Positions 42,535-54,524 of a stretch of DNA of 64,000 nt are shown here, piece by piece (position 1 is the first letter of the stretch; the number at the start of each line of letters is the position of its first letter). This DNA is from Leptasterias polaris. Taxonomy: Eukaryota; Echinodermata; Asteroidea; Forcipulatida; Asteriidae. The notes below the pieces were generated by a model. That model ran no database searches and was not told the origin of the DNA. It saw only the letters and a list, made by a program, of their open reading frames with translations. The position numbers were made by a program, and so were the translations under genes. The DNA is taken from NCBI GenBank assembly GCA_037783415.1, contig JAZGTN010000009.1:10726001-10790000 (forward strand), written 5' to 3'.

Positions 42535-44018
42535 CTGTAGAGGACATCATCATCATCATCATCATGGTCAAGTCTGTGCGCATGCAGCGCAGGGGCGTTG
42601 TTCAGTGACTACACGCTAATTGTTTGTTTCAAGTCGGCATTTTGAGTGGGTTGGTAATGCTGATTTCAAGCCAATACCAACTATCCTCAGCTTATCAAAA
42701 AAGTAGGCTCGCATAAGTGCGCCAGCTCTACAGTACGGTTTTGTAGGTTGGTTGATCTTGCCCAAGTGTAATGAGACTGAGAGTGGAATGTCATGACTAG
42801 TTGCGTGTGCAATCAGTTGTAGGTGCTGCTGTTGAGGACCGAGCCATTAACAGCTACAGTATGGTCATAAATTTGCAGCGAAAGTCGGATCTTCACACAC
42901 TGTTACGCCCATTTATAAATTCCTGTAACAAAAACAGTATTTTTAGTAAAATTCTTCAGCATTTGTGATAGTGTTCTATTCATGTTCATGGGCCATTCTT
43001 TAGGCTATTCATTTTTTTGCATGGCACCAAATCTCTTCTACATACATGTAATTAACAATTATGCATATTTAAAGATCTAGCATTCTGAAAATTAACAATG
43101 CCATATATATTGATGGAGATTCCTGTACTTTGGTTGGTGTTCAGCTTTATACTGTGCATTATGTTGGTTTTATGTGCGTACTATATCCCTTAAATTGATG
43201 TAGGGCCTACTGTCTGTGCATTCGTGTGTACATTTGGTAGGCATGTGCATGCGGCACCATTTAATCTTGCCAAAATGTAAAACTTAAGTACAAACAAAGA
43301 AAACTGTTGTAAAACATAACTTTTACACACTCGTTTGGGGGCCATTCACAGAGATGTTCTTTACATCACATTTGCCTGTAAATTGCCTTGAGTGAAAAAT
43401 TGTCTTGATTGTTTGAAGCAAAACTATTTGAAGCTCTGACAATTCCAGAAACATTTGTGCAGTAATCCCTGTCGATTTTATCCATATAAGGTATTTCTGT
43501 TGAGTCTGAAGTCTCCATATCAGAGATGTTTTTCATCCATGTGCAAAAAAGCTGTTTCCGCATTGTTTAATTTCCTAATGTACTTTGTTGATAAACACAG
43601 TGTGCACTGTGTTTTAGCTGTTTGTCATAATTCTTAGCTCAGTTTCTTCTGATCTATCAGGAATAAATCTTTCTGTCGGTTGTCGGCGTCTTTGATATTT
43701 GTTTCAGAGATAGATACATTTTCCTCGTACAATGTACGCCTTGGAATGATTTCTACTTGTTATATATCTTTGGTTTTAGAAGCCCTACTGTGCAATCTGA
43801 GGCATTCTAAATGATTTTATAATGATTTTGTTTGGTGTGAATTTGACCCCCCCCCTTCTCTTTTTTTGGGGGGGGGTTGATCGGCAGCAATTCACTTGTA
43901 CCAGCACCTAATTTGCGCGCATCTTCCTGATACGCTAACTTGTGCATGGGGAGAACTGTGTCTTTCAATTCTTTCAATAGGAGTGATCCACAATACAGTG
44001 CGCCCTCTATCACGTGTC
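42535..44018. other. Unassigned stretch
   Basis: A 'cat' trinucleotide repeat lies at 42546-42566. The rest has no supported gene or repeat except short C and G runs at 43849-43877 that can pair. Confidence 0.4.
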
Positions 44019-44427
44019 GTGTCGTGGCCGAGCGGATAAGAGCACCGAACTCAAGCTCTTGTTTCTGATCAGCAGAGTGTGGGTTCGAATCCCAGTCGTG
44101 ACACGTGTCTTTAAGCAAGACACTTAACCACATGCTTCGTCCTTCGGATGGGACGTTAAGCCGTAGGTCCCGTGTGTTGTGTAATGCACGTAAAAGAACC
44201 CAGTGCACTTATCGTAAAGAGAAGGGGTTCGCCCCGGTGTTCCTGGTTTGATTGGCTGCATATTGCGCCACAGCACCTTGTAAACCATTACATGGTGCTA
44301 TGCAAAGGAATAGGTCTCACACTTCAACACGTAACTCCACTTACCTTGTAGGAAAAATACTGAGCGCTTTGAGACACCCATCGGGAGTATAAAGTGCTAT
44401 ATAAGAACTGCGTATTATTATTATTAT
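44019..44427 (+). repeat. tRNA-Leu(CAA)-derived SINE, body A, full length
   Basis: The head 'gtgtcgtggccgagcggata', the CAA anticodon-like triplet in 'gaactcaagctc', box B 'ggttcgaatcc', the body as in 26601 and the tail 'aaagtgctatataagaactg' plus att repeats are all present. This is the most complete copy. The 133-codon minus frame at 43807-44208 overlaps it and is not a gene. Confidence 0.92.
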
Positions 44428-44549
44428 CACACACCCTGGAGAGGTCATTTTTCTAGAAAGCGGTCGTCTAAAATTACATGTACATGTAGGCATAATCGCA
44501 ACACAGCATAGCACCGGCAGTTTGGGACTTAAAAATGGCTGTCATGATT

Positions 44550-44705
44550 GCAGGCCTGGAATTTCATAATTTTTCATTTTGCAAATAGGGCACTTCTAAT
44601 GGAAAATCTTAAAAGTCTATGGGAACATTTTGAAGGGGGCACCAAGGCCAAGACCAAGGCAACAGAGGTCATAGCCTATCTGTGACCTTCGTGTAATTCC
44701 AGGAC
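44550..44705 (+). mobile_element. GGCC-type MITE (accaaggcc family)
   Basis: It starts 'caggcctggaatttcataat' and ends 'gtgtaattccaggacttg', so the ends form an inverted pair. The middle 'gggggcaccaaggccaagac' is the family hallmark. Confidence 0.72.
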
Positions 44706-45399
44706 TTGAATGTGAAAAACATTCACCAGCCTCGCAAAAAAACAAAACGATTTTATGCCGTTAACACTTACAATTGAAAAAGCTCTAAAAATCTGTGAAA
44801 TCTGGAGCATTTTTAATGGTTTTATTTTGTGAATTTGATCTAAACCCCCTCCCCCCAAACGCCACCTTGAATCTACATGTACTATGTACTTCCTACAAGT
44901 CTGAGCGCTGACGATACTGACGCTCCTTGAAATTTTAAACCTCAAAGGGGAGAATGACGTCATTTCAGCATACCTACTGAAACTTAGTTGCTTGTTTTAA
45001 AAGACGCTTTTGTCAGCAATGACTCTCGCCCTTGCATACGAAAGCACCGCATCGTTGTAAGTGGACATTAAGTCCTTCCACCTCCTTGTGATTATCACCA
45101 CCAACCTCAACATCCTTCTCCTATTCATCATCATCATCATCAACATCCCATGTCAGACATGAATGCGTTCTCAACGAGCCTACTCCATTACCACTCAAGC
45201 AAATTTTCATACACTTTACACAAGAAAAGAAAAAAATAAGCTTCCAGAGCGAGAGAGAAAAAGAAAAAAGTGTCTGCCGGAAAATTCACATTCTCCTATC
45301 CACTCTAGCATGCTGGAGGAGGAGTCCATCCTATTTCAACACCCCTTGTTCATTTGTGGGTTCACCCTGTGTGATATGCCCGGAGTCTTTCAGCAGTAA

Positions 45400-45755
45400 T
45401 GGAAGCGTCTTGTCACGGGGGTGTGGGAAAATTCAGCCCGAGGGAGTCTTTAAGACTAACACTCAACATCATCAGACTATCTCGGGGTGAAACGGAGCAT
45501 CGTTTAATCCCATCTTGAAGTGCGGCGGGAGCAGAGCTCTTTTTCGTTATCGCTTCAAGAGTGAAGTCTGCTGGCCGAGAGAACGTTGGGTTGGGAGTTC
45601 AGCCAGCGTCGCGCCGCTGCTGCCGGGCCTTGTTTCTTAGGATCACAGCATTAGACGTCAGCGATTGCTTGAATTAAATGTCTGAAGGTGAAGTGAAGCT
45701 TCGCTAATTACCAGTGAATTTCTTGTCGTTGCTTAAAACTCCGCTGAGACGCAAG
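45400..45755 (+). other. Possible noncoding first exon and promoter region
   Basis: GC-rich, CpG-containing sequence ('ccagcgtcgcgccgctgctg') unlike the surrounding AT-rich DNA ends at a good donor, GACGCAAG|GTAGGT, at 45755. No long frame is present; one short upstream-ORF-like frame, MSEGEVKLR, starts at 45679. No window repeat covers it. The fit to a 5' UTR is by composition only. Bases 44706-45400 before it hold no supported gene. Confidence 0.3.
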
Positions 45756-46618
45756 GTAGGTCCAGACATAAGTGAGAAAAATAGTGAAATTGTTCTTTTG
45801 AGATTTGTTCAAAAGGAAATGCAACTGGGGTGATTTTGACCAGCAGTTTTATAAGTTGATCCAGAAAGTGTCTGATTTCTAAAAATTACTTCAATGGTAA
45901 GTCTTCATAGTTTTAAATGATATAATAATTTTTGTCTTTTTTGATGAGTTCTGTTTTTATTCAAATACAAGAAACCATATGGATGGATTCGACGTTCGTG
46001 TGAAAATACCATGACATTTTTGGTTTGTTTTCTCAGCAAGTAGACACTGCATTCAGATGATACTTTGACATGTCACTTTTATTGTATCTTTCTATATAAT
46101 TTAACCAAAAATGTCTATAACCCTACCTTTAAGAAAACTCAGTATCGACAAAATTTGGAGAAAAAAAACACCCCCAAAAAACCCAAACATTCCAGACATT
46201 TGAAATTCTTGTTTGAGTTTGCTCTCCTTTCCTCAGTTATCATCTCATCATAATCTCATTTCTGTCATAGCACGTAAGGAAAGAATTCCCTCCTCAAACG
46301 AGCTCATTCACAGCAACGGATTCTTTCCTTCTTCTTTTCCAATATTGTTTTGGTTTTTTTTCAACATGACCGAAGGATCTCCAGTCTCGGCGGGGGCCTA
46401 AGTGTTGGCACTTGGCCCGATGTTATGGTACGCTGGGTGTCAAAATAGAAATGTGAACATAATCAGATGAGGGGTATTAATAGAAATATTACCACCGCTG
46501 TCACCGCGAGAGTTGAATGAGTTGCAGAGAGAGAGAAAACAAAAATTCATTTGGGAACTCATTTAAGGAGGGATTGCCTTGTTTTGCTTCTTGGATGTGA
46601 TCATCTTTATCTCCTTGA
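45756..46618. other. Unassigned stretch downstream of the possible first exon
   Basis: AT-rich sequence with no repeat I can name. A frame at 46213-46401 has no domain. Confidence 0.4.
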
Positions 46619-46830
46619 TGTATGGGGTGTCCTGGCCGAGCAGTCTACATGGTCTAGGGCGTTTGACTCAAGTTAAGTTATTTGCAGAATATGGGTTCAG
46701 ATCCTGGCCTGGTCAGTTGGTACACTTGTGTCCTTGGGCACTTGATCAAAATTTCCTCCCCCACTCAGCAGTACAAATTGGGTACTGGCGAGAGCTGGGG
46801 AGTCACCTGAGATGGACTGGGGAATAGAAA
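46619..46830 (+). repeat. Decayed tRNA-Leu SINE, body B
   Basis: 'ggtgtcctggccgagcagtc', 'gggttcagatcctggcctgg' and 'ctggggagtcacctgagatg' match the Leu SINE head and body B. Confidence 0.6.
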
Positions 46831-47032
46831 TATTCTCAGTCGTTTAATGCCGGTGAAACGGGATTTTAAACACAGCGGGCTGATGAGTCGTATTGGCTAA
46901 GGACAGACTTTGCTTTTTTTTTAAAATCATAGCTTATATTTTTCTCGTCGTTTTGTGTGAACCTTGACTATGTGGATGGTGGAGAAAGCTTACAAAGAAG
47001 TATTCTTTAGTCTTTTCAGTTATTATAGATCT

Positions 47033-47184
47033 AGGCCTGAAATTATATGAACGCCACATGGCTTCTGTTGCCCCTTGTCCTGGCCTTGGTGCCCTTTCAA
47101 AAGTACTTTAAGATTTTCCAATGAAAGTGCCTTTTGCCAAATAAGCAATGACCTTGCCCTCTCAAAGATCAAATTCCAGGCCTG
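47033..47184 (-). mobile_element. GGCC-type MITE, minus copy
   Basis: The ends 'aggcctgaaatt' and 'aaattccaggcct' are inverted. Inside, 'ccttggtgccctttcaaaag' is the complement of the family motif. Confidence 0.7.
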
Positions 47185-47202
47185 TAGCTCTACTGTATTA
47201 GC

Positions 47203-47470
47203 TGTGTTCCTCACATTCTCACCTACATGTGTATCCTCTTTGGGCCGACTGCTTTTTAAGTTTGCAGTGCACTCTCTCCAGTTTGCTGTGGTTTCTGGCC
47301 TTATAGCTTCATTCTAAAGCTTCCATCCCAGCTGTTTCTGTTTTTTCGTAACACTTCGCTTCCATGTTGTTCTCGGGCGTCCCACTTTCCTCCTGCCCTC
47401 AGGAATCCATTGCTGTCCAACAGACAACTTTGAACGCATTATTGTACAAAGGAAATGCTAGTACTACTGT
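47203..47470 (-). pseudogene. RTE-type LINE C-terminal fragment, unit 1
   Basis: On the minus strand the frame reads QQWIPEGRRKVGRPRTTWKR followed by SVTKKQKQLGWKL, then a stop, then ETTANWRECTANLKSSRPKE. The order WxPEGRRKxGRPxTTWxR, a Trp-Arg motif, then a short tail is the usual end of RTE-type endonuclease-reverse transcriptases in animals. It carries stops and is a relic. Only this last part is present. Confidence 0.65.
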
Positions 47471-47473
47471 ATA

Positions 47474-47802
47474 GACCATGTTACCTTTGTTTACAGAGTG
47501 GTGACCTTGCACATTCTTAAGCGTTTCCTGCTGGGCAAGATACTACACAGGCTATATGGGAAAATTTACATTTTGTGTCATAATTTTCACATAAATTCAA
47601 AATTTACAAAAGCAACAGCTGTACACCTTTTGAGATGTCCCCCCTTTCTTCATATCAAAAGTTGAAAAAAATCAGACGGTACAATCTCCATAAAACATAA
47701 GATTTGTTGTTTTCTTCCATTGAGCTGTGTACAAATGTGCCTGCAGGAAGTCCAGGCTCTGTGGCTCTTTTGTAAACATGTGATGTCACAGGTCACATCG
47801 TC
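47474..47802 (-). mobile_element. Family M TA-flanked MITE, minus copy at a duplication junction
   Basis: The complement of this 329-bp segment matches 29430-29756 end to end. TA lies on both sides. It sits exactly between the two copies of the LINE fragment. Confidence 0.85.
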
Positions 47803-48038
47803 TATTAGCTGTGTGCCTCACATTCTCACCTACATGTATCCTCTTTGGGCCGACTGCTTTTTAAGTTTGCAGTGCACTCTCTCCAGTTTGCTGTGGTTTT
47901 TGGCCTTGTAGCTTCATTCTAAAGCTTCCATCCCAGTTGTTCTCGGGCGTCCCACTTTCCTCCTGCCCTCAGGAATCCATTGCTGTCCAACAGACAACTT
48001 TGAACGCATTATTGTACAAAGGAAATGCTAGTACTAGT
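47803..48038 (-). pseudogene. RTE-type LINE C-terminal fragment, unit 2
   Basis: This is about 97 percent like unit 1 but lacks about 30 bases, which removes codons after GRPRTT and shifts the frame. Both units run from 'tattagctgtg' to 'gctagtact'. Confidence 0.65.
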
Positions 48039-48510
48039 AGGCAAAATACCCCTCCCCAAAAATGCCCTTGCCCGGCCACCGTGTCTCTTCTCTCTTGCCC
48101 CATCATTCAGTCATTGTCCGCTGTATTCATTCCGTCATGTACATTTGTCAATTTGTTGTTTTTTCAGGGAATGTCCACCTGGTAGGGTTCAGGTGGCGGA
48201 TGTTTTTTTCTCAATGGGAGGCGGTATTATTGACATGTGGAGAACTTTGTCTTGTCCTTTCTAAAAATGGATTTGCATTTGTACATCATTTGATTGTAAT
48301 GTATACATCGTGTTTGACGTTTAAGTGCAGGCATCAATCAAATTTGTATACCTTCTACCCCATGTACAATGACTTCAAACAACACAGAAATTTAGAAGAA
48401 CGCTCTGCCAATTTTGTACAGATCTTGACTATTCGGATTACACTCTTTGTTGAAAAATAGCTCGGTACATGTAATTGATTTGTAAAATAATTTCCTAAGA
48501 CTGGTCGTCA
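48039..48510. other. Unassigned stretch
   Basis: The overlapping frames at 48025-48460 have no domain, no codon pattern and no splice support. Confidence 0.4.
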
Positions 48511-48702
48511 TGAGTGAACAGTGTACAGTGGTGTTTCTGAAGCTCCAGTGTTTCTGATCAGCAGACATGGCAGAGTGTGGGTTCGAGTTAGGGTCTTATA
48601 ACTTAATTGTCCTTAAAAGCAAGTAGCTATAATTGCGTCGTCCTTCTGATGGGACGTAAAACTGTTGTGTAATTCACAAAGAAAAGAGCCCAGAATACTT
48701 GT
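48511..48702 (+). repeat. Decayed tRNA-Leu SINE, body A
   Basis: 'tgtttctgatcagcagacat', 'gtgtgggttcgagttagggt' and 'tctgatgggacgtaaaactg' are SINE landmarks. The 5' end and tail are lost. Confidence 0.65.
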
Positions 48703-48840
48703 CACAGGCCTGGAATTACAATTTTTTTAGGGCAAGGCCACTTTGGCCTTGGAGTTTCAAAATTTGGGAGGGCACTAAGGCCAGTAGAAAGGGCACCAAG
48801 GCCAAAATGTGAAAATAAAAAAGGCACGAAGGCCACTAAA
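48703..48840 (+). mobile_element. GGCC-type MITE fragment with repeated gcaccaaggcc motif
   Basis: 'cacaggcctggaattacaat' starts it, then 'gggcaaggccactttggcct', 'gggcactaaggccagtagaa' and 'gggcaccaaggccaaaatgt'. The right end is not found. 48841-49383 is unassigned. Confidence 0.6.
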
Positions 48841-49383
48841 TTATGAAAGTTATTAAACAAAATATAACCAACGGCGAGCTACTTCGTTGATTCATTAAAC
48901 ATGCCTCTTTTATTGAAAAAATTTCCAAAATAATATTTCCTGATCCGGGGAAAAAAAGAACGTCATATCAATTAGCCGAGTTGAAAACCTATGGCTAGAA
49001 AATAAGTTGCAAGTTTCCCCACCAGAAAACTAAAAACATAAATTTAAATAATTTTAAAAAATTGACCAGAGGTTCCCCTAAGGGTGGTAAACCCGATAAA
49101 ACAGTTTACATGAATATGAAAATGGATAAATCATATCTTATTCATAAGCAAACTGCACATGATTTGTAAAAAACAAATTATTTAAGTTATTTAAAAAATA
49201 ACTTAAATAAGTAATAAATAACATAAAAGTTACCCCAAAAAGAAGTTAAATTTCTTGCATTTGGCAGCAGAATGTTCGTGTTTACCTTTAACAGTCCGCT
49301 TAAAACGCTCTTTTAGCAGCATTATTAAATTATGTACATGTAGTTTAACCAGAAAAGTTTTAGACGCGATTCATTCACTAATA

Positions 49384-51028
49384 CACCTATCAATTGTATG
49401 ACGCACTATCAGACCCCCGGGGATGGTGCGTCACTGTCCATATGTGGGGTAGGATTTGCGTGTCCAAAGACCCACCCTGAGTCGAAAAATTGACACACTT
49501 GTTGCAGATTTGGACGGTCTTCCGAACCATTTTTTGACTCACCATTCGCGGATAGCAACGCACCACCGACGGACAAATCGACGCACATAATTCCTTGGTA
49601 TGCTGCAAACGATGCACGCGCAGTGAATACTAAGTATTTCAACCTTGTATGTACGAGTTTCCCGGCACACATGCTGAAAATACATGGCAAGTGTATGCAC
49701 GAGGCGAGAATGTACTACTTGATCTTCGAGACGTGCGGTTCCCAACGCACTAGCTATCAAACACACGAAATAATAGAGAGGGAACCAGTCTACTAAATAA
49801 TGCATCTTCGTATCCATCCATGACTCGACGATCGACCCCCAGTAACGTGCATGTGAGAGATATAATATACCACGGGGCAGAGGTTGACAAAACCACCGCG
49901 CCATGAATTACATGTGACTAAATCACACATCCTCGTAATAACTGGTAATGACTGGCCGCTTTCCGATTGGCCGATCGCGTGAATAATTATTTATGACGTA
50001 GTGCTTCTCACAGCGCTGTATTCATCACCGCGATCCCGCGGATGTGCTTGCTCTACCTAACGTGGTAAACTTTTATAGTTAGGGGGCGAAGGAATGGCGT
50101 GTAGCTGTGGGAGCGATAAGGCAAGGGAAATTCCCTTGGTGAGAAATAACTACTGCGTGTCAGAGATGTTTTTACACGTGCGTGAGCAATACTGTAGTTT
50201 TCGTTTGTCAAACTCAAATACACACAGAAGTGATGGGGGATATTCACACGACTTCGACTCTGCGGGATGTTGTGCTTATAAAGATCGTGAAGGATTATCT
50301 CTCGGTCGGCACATTTTTTGAATCAACATGAAACAATACAAAATACACTGACACAGGTACATGTACAGTCTCGATGTTAATTGTCAAAACATTTGGGCTT
50401 CCTTATACATCGTCTTTGTTGTTCGTGTATTTTAGAACAAATTCACTTGCCGCCGACAAACGGTTAACCGTTTAGAAAAGTTTGAAACGGATAGTAAATT
50501 AAACGTATGGTCACAGGCTTACCTCGTATCCATCTATGACTCGACAATCGACCCCCACTATCGTGCGTGTGAGAGATATAATATACCACGGGGCCGAGGA
50601 TGACAAAACCACCACGCCATGATGCACATGTGTATTGGGCTTGGGCAAAAGGCTTGCTATGTGCAGTGTGGAAAATAAACGGCCGTCTGAGCTGGCATGT
50701 GGTGATCGCTGACTTTCTGGCGGTAAATTCCCGACCCTCGGGCAACATAAATGTTAACAAAATAATACCAACATCATTTTACACAGGCGGGGAGGGTAGG
50801 TGCATTTTTATTCTCCACTAAATAAACAAAATAAATGTTGAAATGGACATCGACGGACCATGACATACCTCGATGGACCATGACGTACCTCGACGCACCG
50901 CTCGAAGATTTTTTTGACTGACCACTATTGGACTTGACGTACCCACAGTCACTTTTTCCGAGAGTAAAGACGCAAACTTGACGCACCATCCCCGGGGGTC
51001 TGATAGTGCGTCATACAATTGATAGGTG
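49384..51028. mobile_element. 1,645-bp nonautonomous DNA transposon, 50-bp perfect TIRs, TA TSD
   Basis: The first 50 bases (starting CACCTATCAATTGTATGACG) are the exact complement of the last 50, and TA lies on each side (49382-49383 and 51029-51030). Several 'gacgcacc' motifs lie just inside each end. Two parallel copies of a 110-base segment are at 49796-49905 and 50519-50627. A 75-codon plus frame (50094-50321) and a 121-codon minus frame (49539-49904) are not transposases. Long perfect ends suggest recent activity driven by an enzyme encoded elsewhere. Confidence 0.9.
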
Positions 51029-51342
51029 TATAACACTAATCGGCCCTTTTCATGTCACCATGCAGTGCAACAATTCCACCAGAAAAGGGTGGTAGAAACA
51101 ACAGAGCGCCCACTATTGGTCAATGATTTTGTTATAGACTGGTCCCTTGTTTAAAGACGTCGGATGTTCGTGTACAACGGGTGCGTGTTGGCAAACCGTT
51201 TGAGTGTCGCGATAGCGTACGTGAACGAAGTAAACAGCTTACGCTACAATTAACTTCTCTCTTGTGCGGATTGTGCTGGATATACATTAAACAAGATAAA
51301 TTGTCGGCTGAAACTAAAACAAGTAAATATTTAATTTTCGTT

Positions 51343-51536
51343 AAAAGGGCACGACAGCCAACGGGGGAAAAGGGCACGACGGCCAATGGGGGAAAAGGGC
51401 ACGACGGCCAATGGGGGAAAAGGGCACGACGGCCAATGGGGGAAAAGGGCACGGCATAATGGCCGTGAAAAGGGTATTTTTTCGAGGGGCACCACGGCCA
51501 GTTGCAAGGGGTGGCCGCCGTGTAATTCGAGGCCTG
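51343..51536 (+). repeat. 25-bp tandem array within a GGCC-type MITE
   Basis: Five units start at 51347, 51372, 51397, 51422 and 51447, each 'gggcacgacggccaatgggg' plus 'gaaaa'. The right side 'cgtgtaattcgaggcctg' is the MITE end. The overlapping frames (92, 106 and 110 codons) on both strands are array products. 51029-51342 before it is unassigned. Confidence 0.88.
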
Positions 51537-51699
51537 TTGTCATTTATAAACTTATAAATATCCGCTGTAGACCAGTTCGGAAAAGTTTGGTGTGTGTAAA
51601 AGTCATCCGATGTAAAGTTGTTAATAGTTTCCTGTAATAAAACCAAGGGTGCCTCACAAGTGAACTTAATCACTGTAGTTTACAAGCTTGAGGAAAACT

Positions 51700-51935
51700 T
51701 TAAGGGTGCTGCTATGTGAACCAGAAACACCGGGGTTAACCCCCTACTCTTCCATGAAAACTGTTCATTCCAAATACACATGACCTACACCTTAATGTCC
51801 CATCTGAAGGACAAAGCAATTGTGGTAAAGTATCTTGCTCAAGGACACAGAGTGCCACTACCAGGACTCGAATCCACACTCTGCTGATCGGAAATGCCAG
51901 AGCTTGAGTCCAGTGCTCTTAACAGACATAACTAA
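51700..51935 (-). repeat. Decayed tRNA-Leu SINE, minus strand
   Basis: On the minus strand it has 'cagagtgtggattcgagtcc' and 'agggtgtaggtcatgtgtat'. The tail is lost. 51936-52244 is unassigned. Confidence 0.65.
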
Positions 51936-52244
51936 AGTGTCTAAATTTCAGGAGCGTTATAAAATCAATGTCGCCTTGTCTGAGAGGTCAACTGTTAACA
52001 GACTTGGTCAGTATTAAGAGATTGCCTGATCTTGACCTGCTGGTGACCAACACATCTGTAAAGTTCCCTCTCCCATTGAACACCCTTAACCTTTCCATGT
52101 CATTGCCAAATCCCAGCTAAATCAGGTCATTGAGAATTCCATCAGACTATCCCCATGTGACCTGTCCCCATTTTGTGCTGACAGCTCACCGTCCTCCCAT
52201 GCCCTTCAATATTTCGGCTACATTAGATATTTGATTTTTTAAAA

Positions 52245-52516
52245 GTTAGACACCACAAGGGAAACTTCCTGAAAATGACTGAGTAAAATTTAAATGATTT
52301 TGTTGAACAAATTTTTTAAAACTTGATTGGGACTTGAACCTGGGGCCTCAGGATTAACATGCCGGCACTCTATTAACTGAGCTATCTAGCCCTAATGTTG
52401 GCGGTCTCCCTATTTTTTCAATATCTTTGTTCCGGGGTGGGGGGGGGGGGGGGGGGGGGTGCCAGTCAGAAGCCATTCAACCTGTAACTGCCATGTAGCC
52501 AGGGATCACACCCAAA
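52245..52516 (-). repeat. tRNA-derived SINE, family 2, copy 4 (minus) with 21-G run
   Basis: On the minus strand box A 'tagctcagttaatagagtg' and box B 'ggttcaagtcc' are present. A 21-G run (52439-52459) sits where other copies have 'gggtgccagtcagaagccat'. The 3' end 'ccacaagggaaacttcctg' is at the left. Confidence 0.8.
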
Positions 52517-52941
52517 TATATATATATATTTTTTGGTTGTGCATCAGCCCTAACTCACATGTATTTTAGGCATTCGATTTGCACACCCGTATCTGCTTGT
52601 GCACGGTGGAGACCCCATGTGTGGTGACTTGGTGTTCACTGTGTGTTATGTAAAGTTACTACTGTACACAAAAGCTTACCCCTAGTCATGGGACATTCCA
52701 TCTTCCAACTCATGAAAATGTTCTCACCATCACACTCATAAAGCATCTTGATTTTCTCTCATTCAAATCAATGTAACCAAAAGGAGGCTGGAAAGAGAAA
52801 TAGTTTGGTTCCTATTTGTGCAACGAATATTAGCATCTATTACTGTAACTGGATACAGGGAACATGACCAAGATAGTAGCAGTATGATAAAGGCCTAGAT
52901 AGTGATGCTGAGATCCTCTCTACCCGTCCCATAGTACAGTC

Positions 52942-53122
52942 CTGGGCCCAATCTCATAAAGCTGTTTAACAGAAAATAATGCTTAGCAAATTTCTTTGCT
53001 AAGCAAAAAATGAGTGGGGCACCAGTCGCAACAATGTAAACTGTTAGGATTGTCGGCTGGTAACCTGTTTCTGCCAAGCAATATTTGTCTGTGCTTACAG
53101 GCTTTATGACATTGGGCCCTGG
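52942..53122. mobile_element. GGGCCCAATTTCAT MITE, intact copy
   Basis: It starts 'ctgggcccaatctcataaag' and ends 'ctttatgacattgggccctgg', so the ends are inverted. Inside are 'tgctaagcaaaaaatgagtg' and 'gtcggctggtaacctgtttc'. The segment 52517-52941 before it holds a TA repeat and the sequence related to the 24635 inverted repeat. Confidence 0.78.
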
Positions 53123-54520
53123 CTTCTTCGTTCTTTACCCAATGTATGTACCCATGGATTATTTCCTCTATCTTCAGAGGTCCATACCTGACCCAGTTCC
53201 TGGGTGTCCCATGACAATACTGTGTTGAGTGAATTCTTTGTGTTCAGTTGAGAAATTTGAGAATGCATCAACTTCACATTGACAGACACATGTTGTACAT
53301 GAGGGTGTCAACAAAATGTAGGCCCAGTTTATGTACCATACATGTACATTGTATGCCAGCTCCACTGAACTGTTCATGCTGTTTCTTTCTGTGAAGTTTG
53401 ACAATCGACAGCAAATGGGAAGATCATCTAAACAAACAATGAAACAGCTGAATCTTGCTAATTTGTGTTTGCCAATATCACCACCTCACTGTTAAAATTT
53501 GCCACATACACATGTAGGAAATACTAATAAAAAAAGGTCAGATTTTGTGTCATTTATGAATCTGTCATTGGCATCTTTCTAGACCCAAAGTGTGTCCTTA
53601 AGAGGGCACACCGAATTGAAACAAAGTCCTCAGAGTGTTTTTGTTTCACTTAGGTGTTTATTTGTATTTTTTAAAATCTATAATTGTGAAATCCGGGGCA
53701 TTTAAAATGGTTTTAAAGTTATGTGTTTGTGAATTTGATCTGATGTTTCCCCCACCCCCCGGAAAAAAAATAAACAAACAATTTTGTATTGGTCTCGATT
53801 CACATCGACAGGCAATTCACACGTATCGGCTCGATATGCTAACTTGTACATAGTCATTGGGAAAACACGGCAGGCTCCTTAAAATTTGCTTCAATCGCGA
53901 TTTGAATTTTTTCTTTTAGTCAGTGTTAGTACATGAACCTGGCTCAGTTCACCAGCCAGGTCAAACACCAGTCTACACAATGTACAAGAAGGCACTTGAG
54001 AGAACTTTTTGGGGGGGACACTAATTCTCAGGGGAAACAGAACACCTTTGCCCCATTAAATTAAAACCACTTTAATTTCTGTCAACGATAGTGCAAGAGT
54101 ACTTTTTATGTTTTTTGTGTGTGTTTTTTGGACTCTGAAATTGTCTCAAATTCTGAAGGATGAGTCACTAATGTTCTTATTTATTTTTGATATGAGCCCA
54201 TCTCGACTCTGTGAACGGAGACAGCCGTGTGGATTAGATCTAAAAGGATTGGTCTGTGATATGAGTCATGTAGAATTTGCCGTGGTTATGGGGGGGGGGG
54301 GGGGGAAAGCAAGGTAAATGTACGTTTACATCATGGGCAATTACCCTAAACCCAGATCTCTGGGATGACCTGATTGTTAGGTTAAAGAGACGGTACGGGA
54401 GCTGTGATTTTGTGAAAAAATTTCTGTTCATTTGAAAATGTAAAAAGGGCACATCCGAGAAAATGCGGTGCTGTACGTAGCAGTAGCACACCATGTTTTC
54501 TTAAACCCTTTCCTGACTAC
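53123..54520. other. Unassigned stretch
   Basis: A 15-G run lies near 54292. No supported gene. The 76- and 61-codon frames have no domain. Confidence 0.4.
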
Positions 54521-54524
54521 AGCA

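Noticed and set aside
43807..44208. 133-codon minus-strand gene
   Set aside because: It overlaps the full-length Leu SINE on the other strand.
47937..48460. Overlapping plus frames of 79-132 codons
   Set aside because: They cover the LINE relic and unassigned DNA in three frames at once with no domain.
49390..49904. Transposase in the 1,645-bp element
   Set aside because: The frames of 75-121 codons show no DDE/D spacing or zinc-finger pattern and cannot encode a full enzyme.
51132..51673. Frames with repeated PFPPLAVVPFSPIGRRAL
   Set aside because: They are products of the 25-bp array, open on both strands.
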